DNA of 36,089 nt from JAZQQB01 sp045628865 (GTDB taxonomy: Bacteria > Bacillota > Clostridia > Lachnospirales > Lachnospiraceae), in contig JAZQQB010000048.1 in NCBI GenBank assembly GCA_045628865.1, positions 1-36,089 on the forward strand. Reading direction: 5' to 3'. The notes beneath the pieces were generated by a model that saw nothing but the letters and a program-made list of their open reading frames with translations, did not search any database and had not been told where the DNA came from. The number at the start of each line of letters is the position of its first letter. The first letter of the stretch is position 1. A program made the position numbers and the translations under genes. Shown piece by piece: positions 15,374 to 24,247 of this stretch.

Positions 15374-17506
15374 ATGCCTGAATTGAAAAAATATCAAAAA
15401 CCAGAGTATTTTACCAATCGTGAGTTGAGTTGGCTTTTGTTTGATAAGCGTGTTTTGGGGGAAGCAGAGGATCAGAGTAATCCACTGTTTGAACGTTTGA
15501 AGTTTTTAAGCATTACGGCTTCCAACTTAGATGAATTTTTTATGGTTCGAGTTGCATCCTTAAAGGACATGGAGAATGCTGGATATACGAAAAGGGATAT
15601 TGCCGGCATGACACCTACGGAACAGTTAAAGGAGCTTCATAAGGAAATTCATGGGTTTGTGGAGGAACAGTATCGCATTTTCAATGGACAGCTTATGCCA
15701 GAATGTGATAAGATTGGGTTCCATATAGTAAGAGATCTATCGCTTCTTTCTGAAAAGGAGCTTTTATTCGTGGATAAATATTTTGATGAAACGGTGTATC
15801 CGGTATTAACACCAATGGCGGTGGATTCATCAAGACCATTTCCACTGGTTAGAAATAAAACCTTAAATCTTGCGGCGCTATTATCCAAAAAGTCAAAGCC
15901 AAAGGAACTTGAATTTGCCATGGTGCAGGTGCCTTCAGTGCTGCCAAGGCTGGTGGAGATTCCTACAAAGACCGTGGAAGAGACTAAGGTTGTGCTTTTA
16001 GAGGATGTGATCGATCGAAATATTGATAAGCTGTTTTTGAGCTATGATCTAGTTAGTTCTGCGCCATTTCGTATTATGAGAAATGCGGATCTGACCATTG
16101 AAGAAGAGGAAGCAGAGGACCTTTTAAAGGAAATTGAAAAGCAGATTAAAAAGCGCCAATGGGGACAGGCTATCCGTTTGGAAATCGGTGCTTCCATGGA
16201 TGAGGCTCTTTTGAAACGATTGAAGGAAGAACTTCATATTCAAAAAGAAAGTATTTTTGCCATTGATGGGCCATTGGATCTTACCTTTTTGATGAAGGCA
16301 TATGGACTTCCAGGCTTTGAAAAATATAAGACAGCACCGTTCACACCACAGCCTGTGCCAGGACTGAGTGGGGAATATGATATTTTTGAAAAGATCAAAC
16401 AGGGTGATATTTTGATGCATCATCCATATCAGTCCTTCCAGCCAGTGGTTGATTTTATCAAAACTGCAGCAAGAGATCCGAAGGTGCTTGCTATCAAGCA
16501 GACACTGTATCGAGTTAGTGGTAATTCGCCAATTATTGCAGCTCTTGCACAGGCCGCTGAGAATGGGAAACAGGTTTCTGTATTGGTGGAATTAAAGGCT
16601 CGTTTTGATGAAGAGAATAACATTGGATGGGCGAAGATGCTTGAAAAAGCCGGATGCCATGTTATTTATGGCCTGGTGGGATTAAAGACCCATTGTAAGA
16701 TCACTTTGGTGGTTCGAAAGGAAGAGGAGGGCATTCGCAGGTACGTGCATCTTGCTACAGGAAACTACAATGATGCAACGGCAAAGCTATACACAGATAT
16801 GGGAATTTTTACCTGTGCGGAGCCTTATGGAGAGGATGCCACTGCAGTGTTTAATATGCTTTCCGGTTATTCGGAACCAAAGTCGTGGAATAAACTTTCT
16901 TTGGCGCCACTTTGGTTAAAGGATAAATTCTTATATATGATCGAGCGGGAAAAGAAGCTTGCCTTAGATGGACGTGGGGGAAGAATCATTGCTAAGATGA
17001 ATTCCTTATGTGATCCGGATATTATCGCAGCTTTGTATGACGCATCGGCAGCAGGGGTTTCTATTGACTTGATCGTACGAGGAATCTGTTGTTTGAAGGT
17101 AGGTATCCCTAAAATTTCTGAGAATATTCGCGTAAGAAGTCTGGTTGGAACATACTTAGAGCATATCCGTATTTTCTATTTTGAAAATGGTGGAAATAGT
17201 GAGGTGTATCTTGCCAGTGCTGACTGGATGCCTAGAAATCTGGAACGAAGAGTTGAAATCCTATTCCCTGTAGAGGAACCTGCTTCAAAGGAGTATATAG
17301 AGCATGTTCTGGATTGGCAGCTAAAGGATAATGTGAAGGCAAGAGAATTGCAGGCAGATGGCAGCTATGTGAAGGCGTCACGAACTGGCAGAGCATTTCA
17401 GGCACAAGCCTCGTTCTGCAAGGAAGTCATGAATCAGACCAAGGCTATTAAGGCTTTGAAAAAACGGGTTTTTACCCCGGAAACAAATAAGGAAGAGAGC
17501 AAATAA
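15374..17506 (+). CDS. ppk1: Polyphosphate kinase 1
   Basis: PPK1 reversibly makes polyphosphate from the gamma phosphate of ATP at the membrane or nucleoid. ATG 15374 (MPELKKYQKPEYFTNRELSW) is chosen for the GGGGGA site upstream; in-frame starts at 15332 and 15359 are less likely. The protein has 710 residues, full length. NRELSWLLFDKRVLGEA and SNLDEFFMVRVASLKD are the classic N-terminal signature. The two phospholipase-D-like halves carry His440 in KTHCKITLVV, which matches the phosphorylated His of the family, and His597 in YLEHIRIFYFENGG. It sits between ppx and maf in a tight operon. Confidence 0.96.
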   Translation: MPELKKYQKPEYFTNRELSWLLFDKRVLGEAEDQSNPLFERLKFLSITASNLDEFFMVRVASLKDMENAGYTKRDIAGMTPTEQLKELHKEIHGFVEEQYRIFNGQLMPECDKIGFHIVRDLSLLSEKELLFVDKYFDETVYPVLTPMAVDSSRPFPLVRNKTLNLAALLSKKSKPKELEFAMVQVPSVLPRLVEIPTKTVEETKVVLLEDVIDRNIDKLFLSYDLVSSAPFRIMRNADLTIEEEEAEDLLKEIEKQIKKRQWGQAIRLEIGASMDEALLKRLKEELHIQKESIFAIDGPLDLTFLMKAYGLPGFEKYKTAPFTPQPVPGLSGEYDIFEKIKQGDILMHHPYQSFQPVVDFIKTAARDPKVLAIKQTLYRVSGNSPIIAALAQAAENGKQVSVLVELKARFDEENNIGWAKMLEKAGCHVIYGLVGLKTHCKITLVVRKEEEGIRRYVHLATGNYNDATAKLYTDMGIFTCAEPYGEDATAVFNMLSGYSEPKSWNKLSLAPLWLKDKFLYMIEREKKLALDGRGGRIIAKMNSLCDPDIIAALYDASAAGVSIDLIVRGICCLKVGIPKISENIRVRSLVGTYLEHIRIFYFENGGNSEVYLASADWMPRNLERRVEILFPVEEPASKEYIEHVLDWQLKDNVKARELQADGSYVKASRTGRAFQAQASFCKEVMNQTKAIKALKKRVFTPETNKEESK

Positions 17507-17510
17507 AGTT

Positions 17511-18125
17511 ATGAAATACATTTTGGCATCAGGATCGCCAAGAAGAAAAGAATTACTGGCATTACTTGGAATTGAATATTCCATCCAAAAGGCGTATGGA
17601 GAGGAAATCCAGATAGGAGATACCCCGGCAGAGATTGTTGAGAATCTTTCTAAGCAAAAGGCATTGGAGGTAGCAGATGCTGTAAAGCAGGATTTTGAAT
17701 CTAAGGCCAGCAAATCCCAGGATGAAGATATCATGATTTTTGGAGCAGATACGTTGGTGTCCCTGGAGGGTGAAATCCTTGGAAAGCCAGCCAATGAACA
17801 GGATGCCTTTCGTATGTTAAAGATGCTTCAGGGAACCACACATCAGGTTTATACAGGTGTAACAGTTGCCGTACTCCATCAGGGCGAAGTAACAAGTTTT
17901 ACTTTTTCGGAAAAGACAGATGTTACTTTCTATCCTGTAACGGGAGAAGAGATTGATGCTTATATCAGTACAAAGGATCCTATGGATAAGGCTGGTGCTT
18001 ATGCTATTCAGGGAGAATGGGGCAAGCATGTAAAGGGTATTTTTGGAGATTACAACAATGTAGTGGGTCTTCCAGTTGCACGCCTTTATGAAGAGTGCAA
18101 ATTAAGAGGATATATTTTTTCATAA
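17511..18125 (+). CDS. maf: Maf-family nucleoside triphosphate pyrophosphatase
   Basis: Maf proteins hydrolyse non-canonical or UTP/dTTP-type nucleotides to monophosphates and affect septation when overproduced. The 204-residue protein opens with ILASGSPRRKELLALLG, the signature loop. GADTLVSLEGEILGKP carries the catalytic Asp, and HQVYTGV and DKAGAYAIQG complete the site. About ten extra residues (ESKASKSQDED, around 65-75) precede the GADTLV strand. The start is four bases after the ppk1 stop, which implies co-transcription. The ribosome binding site is weak (GAAGAGAG in the ppk1 end). Confidence 0.93.
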   Translation: MKYILASGSPRRKELLALLGIEYSIQKAYGEEIQIGDTPAEIVENLSKQKALEVADAVKQDFESKASKSQDEDIMIFGADTLVSLEGEILGKPANEQDAFRMLKMLQGTTHQVYTGVTVAVLHQGEVTSFTFSEKTDVTFYPVTGEEIDAYISTKDPMDKAGAYAIQGEWGKHVKGIFGDYNNVVGLPVARLYEECKLRGYIFS

Positions 18126-18154
18126 AAAACAAAGGGATAAAAGGAGAAATTAAA

Positions 18155-18418
18155 ATGGGCGAATATGATAACGCAGTATTGGATTGTTTTATTAAGAATC
18201 AGTTGAAGCTGGTACCAGAGGTAGTGGCTGAAACAAGAGAGGAAGCTGCCGACTTTTTGACCATGTGTTTTGCAGTGGTTGTGAAGTCTAAACAGGAGGT
18301 GTGGAACTTCTTTGATGAGGAAGGCCTTGATGTGGACGAATATACCAAAGACAGTATTGTAGAAGCAGATGAAGTATTTGACATTGGAGATGGAAGATAT
18401 TTGATTGTAGAGGCATAA
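18155..18418 (+). CDS. Small acidic protein of unknown function
   Basis: The start is set at ATG 18155 (MGEYDNAVLDCFIKNQ), preceded by AAGGAGA. The product has 87 residues, is strongly acidic and has no signal peptide or membrane segment. It shows a helical EEAADFLTMCFAVVVKSKQEVWNFFDEEG core and a final DGRYLIVEA strand. Similar small proteins occur, to my recollection, in many Lachnospiraceae and carry uninformative or doubtful names. It sits 29 bases after maf and 29 before the M13 peptidase, inside the polyphosphate operon. No function is assigned. Confidence 0.75.
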   Translation: MGEYDNAVLDCFIKNQLKLVPEVVAETREEAADFLTMCFAVVVKSKQEVWNFFDEEGLDVDEYTKDSIVEADEVFDIGDGRYLIVEA

Positions 18419-18447
18419 GTGCTTGTAAGTGATAAGGAGAAACGTAT

Positions 18448-20532
18448 TTGAAGAAAAGAGCGATTGCATCAATTCTGTGTGTGAGCTTGTGCGTAAGCAT
18501 GGTTGCATGTGGAAAAAGTGAGAAAGAATCAGCTGTGTCTGTGAATGAAACAAAGAATGTGGAAAGTGCAGGTCCCATGGCAGAAAGCGTTGAATCTGAT
18601 GTAGAAGTCAATACAGATGAAACAAAGGAAATGGCGTGGAATCTTTCCCTTGATCATGTGGATGATTTCTCTTATCAGGTAAATGAAGACTGGTATCAGG
18701 AGATGGGTATTGATGTGACAGATCCTGAAACCATGAAGGATTTTTCTATGAAAGCAAGAACTGACGATGCGGCAGATGTGGTGGATGAGAGAATGTATAT
18801 GCTGTTTGAAGAAGGAAGTCTGGCATGTTTGGGCGAGACAGATCCTCTTTATAAGCTAAATACATTCTATGGTCAGGTCAAAGAACAGACTACCAAAGGT
18901 GGACCTGCTGATGAAAGAATCTGTGAAATAATCGATGAAGTAGAATCTATAGAGAGTATAGACGGGCTTTATGCATGGATGCTTCAAGAGGATTATGTGA
19001 TGTTTGATCATCTTCTTGATGTAAGATATGAGCCGGTTTTTGAAGATTGCTTTGCTATTCGATTTGTACAGAAACCATTTTTAGAAATGTATTCTAAGAG
19101 TGGGGCAGAACAGGAGATGACTGCAGAGGGTTTTGCAAAAGCTTTGCAGGCTTTGAACTACGATGAGGAAATTGCAACAAGAATGGCTGAAAATGCTATT
19201 GAACTGGATTATATGATCCAGAAATTTTACTTTACATCCAGATCTTCCTGGGAGGCATATACAGAAGATAAGTATGCTGAATTGGATATTGATCTTCCCT
19301 TGATGGATATCATCAAAACACAGGATTTTGTTTTGGTTAATTATGAACACAGGGGAGAAAAAGAGTATGTTTTCCTAATGGAGCCAGATTACATAGATCT
19401 TTTGAATGATTTTTTTGTAATGGATAATCTGCAAATGTTAAAGGATTACTTTGCTGTGTGCGTGCTAGAGGAACTGATTTATTATACAAATCCTGAGGCA
19501 GCACTGGCTTACTATAATATTGACAATCATTATTATGGAATTGATGAAGCCTCAGAGTTAAGTGAGTATGATGTACTTTATACTGTAGAATCCATTGATA
19601 AAGGTGTTTTGGCCAATTACTATGTCGAAAACTATGTAGATGATACTAAAGTGGCTTTAGTAGAGGACATGTTTGAAAGTTTACAGATTCAGATGCTCGA
19701 GATGGTAAAAGGCATAGACTGGCTAAGTGAAAAAACCAAGGAACAGTATCGTTTTAAAATTAAAAATATGAAGCTGCTTCTTGGCAGCTATGAGTATTAT
19801 AACCGGTATGAGGATGTAGAAATCTGTGATAATGTAGTGGATACGGCATTATCATTTAAAAGAAGTAACTGGAATTTCAGGAAACGTCTTCTGGATCGAA
19901 AAGAACGTTATTCTGATACCAGATCTAATCTGTTGTCCTATAATGCATGGTATCTTCCAAATGAAAATATGATTGCAGTGGAGAATGGATTTTTTGAATC
20001 TGACTATTGGGATGAAAGTGTTGACTATGAGAAGCAGGTTGGCATGCTAGGAAGTGTGCTTGCACATGAGATGGGGCATGGATTTGATTCTGACTGCTAT
20101 TATTATGATCTAAATGGTAAATGGACAGAGTTTATTTCGGGTGAAGAGGATGATGCGTATGGGGAACATTTTACGGGAATTTATGATGCCTATATGGATA
20201 AAACCACTTTGATGGGAAATACCTGTGACTGTTATTTATCTGCTGATGAAAATTTTGCAGATCATATCTCTGTTGCAGTATGCTTAAAACTATTGGAACA
20301 GATGGATAATCCATCCTATGAGGAGTTCTTTATTACCTATGCCATCAGCTATGGAGATGTGTATTCACCTGGTTGTGAGAAGATAATATTAAGAGAAGAT
20401 ACGCACCTTCCAGGTCATGAAAGAGTGAATATTACACTCGCACAGTTTGATCGTTTCTATGAAACCTTTACGGTGGATGAGAGTAGTGCATATTTTGTTC
20501 CTAGCGAGGAACGATATCAGTTTTTTAAATAA
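18448..20532 (+). CDS. M13-family (neprilysin/PepO-like) zinc metallopeptidase lipoprotein
   Basis: The start is TTG 18448 with AAGGAG upstream. In the 694-residue protein a signal peptide ends at Cys21 in SMVAC, so it is probably lipid-anchored outside the membrane. An acidic low-complexity linker (22-60) follows, then a large helical M13 N-terminal domain. The peptidase domain has NAWYLPNENMIAVENG, the zinc motif HEMGH (His540, Glu541, His544) and DENFADHIS with the third ligand Glu601. All the catalytic parts of M13 are present. Its length is close to PepO plus the linker. It probably trims extracellular oligopeptides. A bidirectional terminator follows. Confidence 0.9.
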   Translation: MKKRAIASILCVSLCVSMVACGKSEKESAVSVNETKNVESAGPMAESVESDVEVNTDETKEMAWNLSLDHVDDFSYQVNEDWYQEMGIDVTDPETMKDFSMKARTDDAADVVDERMYMLFEEGSLACLGETDPLYKLNTFYGQVKEQTTKGGPADERICEIIDEVESIESIDGLYAWMLQEDYVMFDHLLDVRYEPVFEDCFAIRFVQKPFLEMYSKSGAEQEMTAEGFAKALQALNYDEEIATRMAENAIELDYMIQKFYFTSRSSWEAYTEDKYAELDIDLPLMDIIKTQDFVLVNYEHRGEKEYVFLMEPDYIDLLNDFFVMDNLQMLKDYFAVCVLEELIYYTNPEAALAYYNIDNHYYGIDEASELSEYDVLYTVESIDKGVLANYYVENYVDDTKVALVEDMFESLQIQMLEMVKGIDWLSEKTKEQYRFKIKNMKLLLGSYEYYNRYEDVEICDNVVDTALSFKRSNWNFRKRLLDRKERYSDTRSNLLSYNAWYLPNENMIAVENGFFESDYWDESVDYEKQVGMLGSVLAHEMGHGFDSDCYYYDLNGKWTEFISGEEDDAYGEHFTGIYDAYMDKTTLMGNTCDCYLSADENFADHISVAVCLKLLEQMDNPSYEEFFITYAISYGDVYSPGCEKIILREDTHLPGHERVNITLAQFDRFYETFTVDESSAYFVPSEERYQFFK

Positions 20533-20563
20533 GAGAATGGTTATAACTTTTTATGTAAAAAAT

Positions 20564-20606
20564 ACCGGAGATGGGAAAAGAAGATTTTTCCATCTCCGGT
20601 GTTTTA
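20564..20606. terminator. Bidirectional terminator between M13 peptidase and HAD genes
   Basis: ACCGGAGATGG (20564-20574) pairs with CCATCTCCGGT (20590-20600), and A/T-rich inner pairs extend the stem. GTTTTA follows on the plus strand and ATTTTTTA on the minus strand, so it can serve both convergent genes. Confidence 0.85.
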
Positions 20607-20613
20607 TGAACAT

Positions 20614-21432
20614 TTAATCATTCGTTAAGATCTGCTGGATCAGGTCAACAAAGGCATCCTCATCGTTGGTCTTATCTGTGACAAGATCTGCAGATTCCCT
20701 TGTTAGGGGACTTCCATTTTTCATGGCGACGCCAAGACCAGCTGTCTTAATCATGGAGATATCATTCTCCTCGTCGCCAATGGCGATAGCATGGTCTAGA
20801 GGAATATTTAACATTTCGCAGAGCTTTGCAACGGCATTTCCCTTTCCAGCATTTACAGGTAAAAATTCCAGATACATTGGTGTAGAGAAGAGTACCTGTA
20901 CACGATCTTTTAAGATTGGCTTGATGGCATCTTTAAAAACATTGAGTTTTCCATGATCATGCAGATCGATGGCGATCATCTTCATGGGTTCTTCTATAAG
21001 CTCTTTTCCATAATCCTTTAAATATTTGATATCCATATGAACAAAGGTGGTATAGTAAAGGATCTCATCATCCTTTACATGCGATACTACCTGATTACCT
21101 TCATAGGTATGGATATGAAGGTTATGGGAGAGTGCTTCCTGTTCAATCAGAGAAACATCTTCTCTGGAAATCACTTCTTTATGAATGACTTTTCTTTCAT
21201 CACAGTCATAGATCATAGCACCATTGTAGGCTATGATGTAGCTTCCTTTATAAAGGATGCCTTGCTTTTCGGCAACTTCAAGGATGCTTTCTGGTGGTCG
21301 ACCAGAGGTAAGGACTAATCTGCCGCCAGCAGCTACAAAGTCATCCAATGCTTTCTTGGTAGCAGGAGAGATAGTCTTGTCAGTTTTTAATAAGGTTCCA
21401 TCCATATCAGAAAATAAAACATTGTATTTCAT
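20614..21432 (-). CDS. HAD-superfamily Cof-type phosphatase
   Basis: The 272-residue protein begins MKYNVLFSDMDGTLLKT, with the nucleophile Asp9 and acid/base Asp11. Motif II is LTSGRPP. The C-terminal motif GDEENDISMIKTAG binds magnesium. A C2-type cap lies between. Cof-type enzymes dephosphorylate sugar phosphates, FMN/PLP or similar small molecules; the substrate cannot be read from sequence. AGGAG lies before ATG 21432. The PHP-domain gene lies 33 bases upstream on the same strand, so the two may be co-transcribed. Confidence 0.92.
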   Translation of the reverse strand: MKYNVLFSDMDGTLLKTDKTISPATKKALDDFVAAGGRLVLTSGRPPESILEVAEKQGILYKGSYIIAYNGAMIYDCDERKVIHKEVISREDVSLIEQEALSHNLHIHTYEGNQVVSHVKDDEILYYTTFVHMDIKYLKDYGKELIEEPMKMIAIDLHDHGKLNVFKDAIKPILKDRVQVLFSTPMYLEFLPVNAGKGNAVAKLCEMLNIPLDHAIAIGDEENDISMIKTAGLGVAMKNGSPLTRESADLVTDKTNDEDAFVDLIQQILTND

Positions 21433-21465
21433 GATTAGTTAGTCTCCTAAATGTAGTATCTTGTA

Positions 21466-22353
21466 TTATGTATTTTCCTGTTTGATCTTTTCCGCTTCAG
21501 CCTGGATAGGTGCTAACAGATCTTCTGGTACAAAGAGCTTTCCATAACCATTACCAAGATCAAGTTTTGGTTTGTTTTTTCCGTGGAAGTCACTTCCACC
21601 ACTGATTAACAGATCGTATTTATCAGCAAGACGTCTGATTTGGCGCTCTTCAGCCGGGGCATAGGTAGAATAGATGGCTTCAATACCTCGAAGACCTACT
21701 TCCTTCATACGTTCCACCAGTGCATCCAGGTTGGCGTCACTTAGATGATACAGGATTGGATGTGCCAGGATTGGTACACCTCCTGCAGAAAGGATCAGAT
21801 CTACCGCCATTTCCGGAGTGATTTTTTCTCTAGGAACAAAGTAAGGGGTATGATCTCCCAAGTATTTATCAAATGCATGATTTCTGTCATGGACAAAGCC
21901 ATGCTCTACAAGATAGGTAGCATAATGTGCTCTGGTGATGACAGCTCCTTCATTTTCAGCCTGAAGTTTTTCAAAGGTAATATCAATACCTGCATCACGA
22001 AGATTCTGACACATTTTCTCATTTCTTCTGACGCGGGAATCTACAAATTCTTTAAGCTTGTCTACAAACTTCTGCTTCTTATGATCGATAAAAAGCCCAA
22101 CTACATGGACATCCTTTCCTTTACCAGATGGGGTATTGCCAATGCAGTATTCCGTTGAAAGCTCAATGCCAGGAATCACTGTAAGATCAGTATTCTTGGC
22201 AGCAGTAAGGGCTTCATCCAGACCATCTACTGTATCATGGTCAGTTAAGGCAATAGCCTTTAGATTTTTTTGAATGGCATATTCCACCAGTTCAGTTGGG
22301 GTAAAACTTCCGTCAGAACGACTAGAGTGTGTATGTAGATCGATTGCTTGCAT
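21466..22353 (-). CDS. PHP-domain phosphoesterase (RNase AM/YciV-like)
   Basis: ATG 22353 (MQAIDLHTHSSRSDG) is preferred because the AGAAAGG site is nine bases away; the ATG at 22362 abuts that site. The 295-residue protein has the PHP metal motifs DLHTHSSRSDGSFTP, ALTDHDTVDG, PGIELSTEY, ILAHPILYH and GGSDFHGKNKP. This arrangement matches the family that hydrolyses 3',5'-nucleotides or short RNA 5' ends. It acts in the cytoplasm with two or three metal ions. It lies between the ABC-F gene terminator and the HAD gene. Confidence 0.9.
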   Translation of the reverse strand: MQAIDLHTHSSRSDGSFTPTELVEYAIQKNLKAIALTDHDTVDGLDEALTAAKNTDLTVIPGIELSTEYCIGNTPSGKGKDVHVVGLFIDHKKQKFVDKLKEFVDSRVRRNEKMCQNLRDAGIDITFEKLQAENEGAVITRAHYATYLVEHGFVHDRNHAFDKYLGDHTPYFVPREKITPEMAVDLILSAGGVPILAHPILYHLSDANLDALVERMKEVGLRGIEAIYSTYAPAEERQIRRLADKYDLLISGGSDFHGKNKPKLDLGNGYGKLFVPEDLLAPIQAEAEKIKQENT

Positions 22354-22371
22354 GGTGTTCATCCTTTCTAA

Positions 22372-22401
22372 AGTTTAAAGGGACAGGTTTTCACCTGTCC
22401 C
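22372..22401 (-). terminator. Terminator after the ABC-F gene
   Basis: On the minus strand GGGACAGGT and ACCTGTCCC form a perfect 9-bp stem closed by a GAAA tetraloop, followed by TTTAAACTTT. It lies just past the ABC-F stop codon and before the PHP gene start. Confidence 0.85.
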
Positions 22402-22408
22402 CCAATTT

Positions 22409-24052
22409 TTATTCTTCACCTGATTCGTCTTCAGCTTCAGCTTCGTATACAGTTCTCTTACGAGCCATTTCATCGCTTGCAAGATATTCGTCGTATGTTG
22501 TGATCTTATCAACTAAGGTACCGTTTGGTAAGATTTCCATGATACGGTTTGCTGTAGTCTGTACAAACTGATGATCGTGACAGCTAAACATACAAACACC
22601 AGAAAATTTAATTAAACCATTGTTAAGTGCTGTGATAGATTCCATGTCTAAGTGGTTGGTAGGCTCATCTAATAATAAGCAGTTTGCACCAGAAATCATC
22701 ATCTTAGAAAGTAAACAACGTACCTTCTCACCACCGGATAATACCTTAACCTTCTTAACACCGTCTTCTCCAGCAAAGAGCATACGTCCTAAGAATCCAC
22801 GAACGTAAGTAGCATCCTTTACAGCAGAGTAACCTGTTAACCAGTCGGCGATGGTATCATCACAGTCAAATTCCTTTGTATTGTCCTTAGGGAAGTAAGC
22901 CTGAGAGGTTGTAACACCCCATTTGTAGGTTCCTTCGTCTGGTTCTAATTCTCCAGCTAAGATCTGGAAAAGAGTAGTGATAGCGATTTCATTGGTACCA
23001 ACCAATGCAACCTTATCTTCATGACCTAAAGTAAAGGATAAGTTATCTAATACCTTTACGCCATTGATTGTCTTAGATAAGTTTTCAACCTGTAATACTT
23101 CATTACCGATCTCACGATCTGGTCTAAAGTCGATATATGGATATTTACGGCTTGAAGGTTTGATTGTATCAAGCTCGATTTTTTCCAAAGCACGTTTTCT
23201 GGAAGTAGCCTGTTTAGATTTCGAAGCGTTAGCAGAGAATCTGGAAATAAATTCCTGTAATTCCTTGATCTTTTCTTCTTTCTTCTTGTTGGCTTCCTTC
23301 ATCTGTTTGATGAGTAACTGGCTTGATTCATACCAGAAATCATAGTTTCCAGCGTATAACTGGATCTTACCATAATCGATATCTGCAGTATGAGTACATA
23401 CTTTATTTAAGAAGTAACGGTCATGGGATACAACGATAACAGTGTTCTCGAAATCAATCAAGAAATCTTCTAACCATGCGATAGCGTCTAAGTCCAAGTG
23501 GTTAGTAGGCTCATCGAGAAGTAAGATATCAGGGTTACCAAATAAAGCCTTGGCAAGTAAGATCTTAACCTTCTGAGCTGACTTTAAGTTACCCATGATC
23601 TCATAGTGGAATTCTGTATCAATACCAAGACCGTTTAATAACATAGCGGCATTTGTTTCAGCATCCCATCCATCCATTTCAGCAAATTCAGCTTCTAATT
23701 CGCTGGCTCTGATACCATCTTCGTCTGTAAAGTCTTCCTTTGCATAGATAGCATCTTTTTCTTTCATAATATCGTAAAGGCGTTTGTTACCCATGATAAC
23801 AGTGTCCATTACGCTGTATTCGTCATATTTAAAGTGATCCTGCTCTAATACGGAAAGACGCTGACCAGGAGTGATGATAATATTTCCCTGGGTAGTATCT
23901 AACTGACCAGATAAGATCTTTAAGAAAGTTGATTTACCTGCGCCATTGGCACCAATCAAACCATAACAGTTACCTTCTGTAAATTTAATATTAACCTCTT
24001 CGAAAAGAGCTTTCTTACCAACACGGTAAGTCACATTACTTGCCTGAATCAT
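22409..24052 (-). CDS. ABC-F family ATPase with degenerate second Walker A
   Basis: ABC-F proteins act on the ribosome (translation factors or antibiotic protection) and have no membrane domain. The 547-residue protein has two ABC domains. The first has Walker A GANGAGKS (34-41), signature NLKSAQ (155-160) and LLLDEPTNHLD. The second reads GTNEIAITT (352-360), where the Gly-Lys of Walker A is replaced by Ala-Ile, then has an intact LSGGE (439-443) and LLLDEPTNHLD. The linker (about 240-300) is Lys/Glu-rich, as expected for the P-site tRNA interaction motif. The acidic tail ends EDESGEE. It resembles the YkpA/YbiT branch. A single gene with its own terminator. Confidence 0.9.
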   Translation of the reverse strand: MIQASNVTYRVGKKALFEEVNIKFTEGNCYGLIGANGAGKSTFLKILSGQLDTTQGNIIITPGQRLSVLEQDHFKYDEYSVMDTVIMGNKRLYDIMKEKDAIYAKEDFTDEDGIRASELEAEFAEMDGWDAETNAAMLLNGLGIDTEFHYEIMGNLKSAQKVKILLAKALFGNPDILLLDEPTNHLDLDAIAWLEDFLIDFENTVIVVSHDRYFLNKVCTHTADIDYGKIQLYAGNYDFWYESSQLLIKQMKEANKKKEEKIKELQEFISRFSANASKSKQATSRKRALEKIELDTIKPSSRKYPYIDFRPDREIGNEVLQVENLSKTINGVKVLDNLSFTLGHEDKVALVGTNEIAITTLFQILAGELEPDEGTYKWGVTTSQAYFPKDNTKEFDCDDTIADWLTGYSAVKDATYVRGFLGRMLFAGEDGVKKVKVLSGGEKVRCLLSKMMISGANCLLLDEPTNHLDMESITALNNGLIKFSGVCMFSCHDHQFVQTTANRIMEILPNGTLVDKITTYDEYLASDEMARKRTVYEAEAEDESGEE

Positions 24053-24174
24053 TTCTTGTCCTCCAAATCCTATAGGGCATTTTCTTTTTTTTCTTATTTA
24101 TAAGCACACCAATTCTATTTTACAGATTTTTGAGAATTTTGCAACTGTTTGTTAAAAAAGTATGGTAGAATGGT

Positions 24175-24230
24175 GGGAAAACGTTGCTGAACAGTGACTG
24201 AACAGTGACTGTTTGGTCACGGGAAAACGT
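24175..24230 (+). repeat. Nested short repeats upstream of the DMT transporter
   Basis: GGGAAAACGT occurs at 24175-24184 and 24221-24230. Between them CTGAACAGTGA is tandemly repeated (24187-24197 and 24198-24208), and GTGAC/GTCAC (24205-24209, 24216-24220) can form a 5-bp stem. The block ends 17 bases before the transporter start. It may be an operator or leader structure. No known motif is recognised. Confidence 0.65.
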
Positions 24231-24247
24231 GTAGAACGGAGAAACGT

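Noticed and set aside
17378..17794. Minus-strand open frame of 138 codons across the ppk1/maf junction
   Set aside because: It is antisense to two well-recognised enzymes and shows no family features.
18086..18611. Long minus-strand open frames of up to 155 codons across maf, the small acidic gene and the start of the M13 gene
   Set aside because: They are antisense to well-supported genes and lack starts with binding sites and recognisable motifs.
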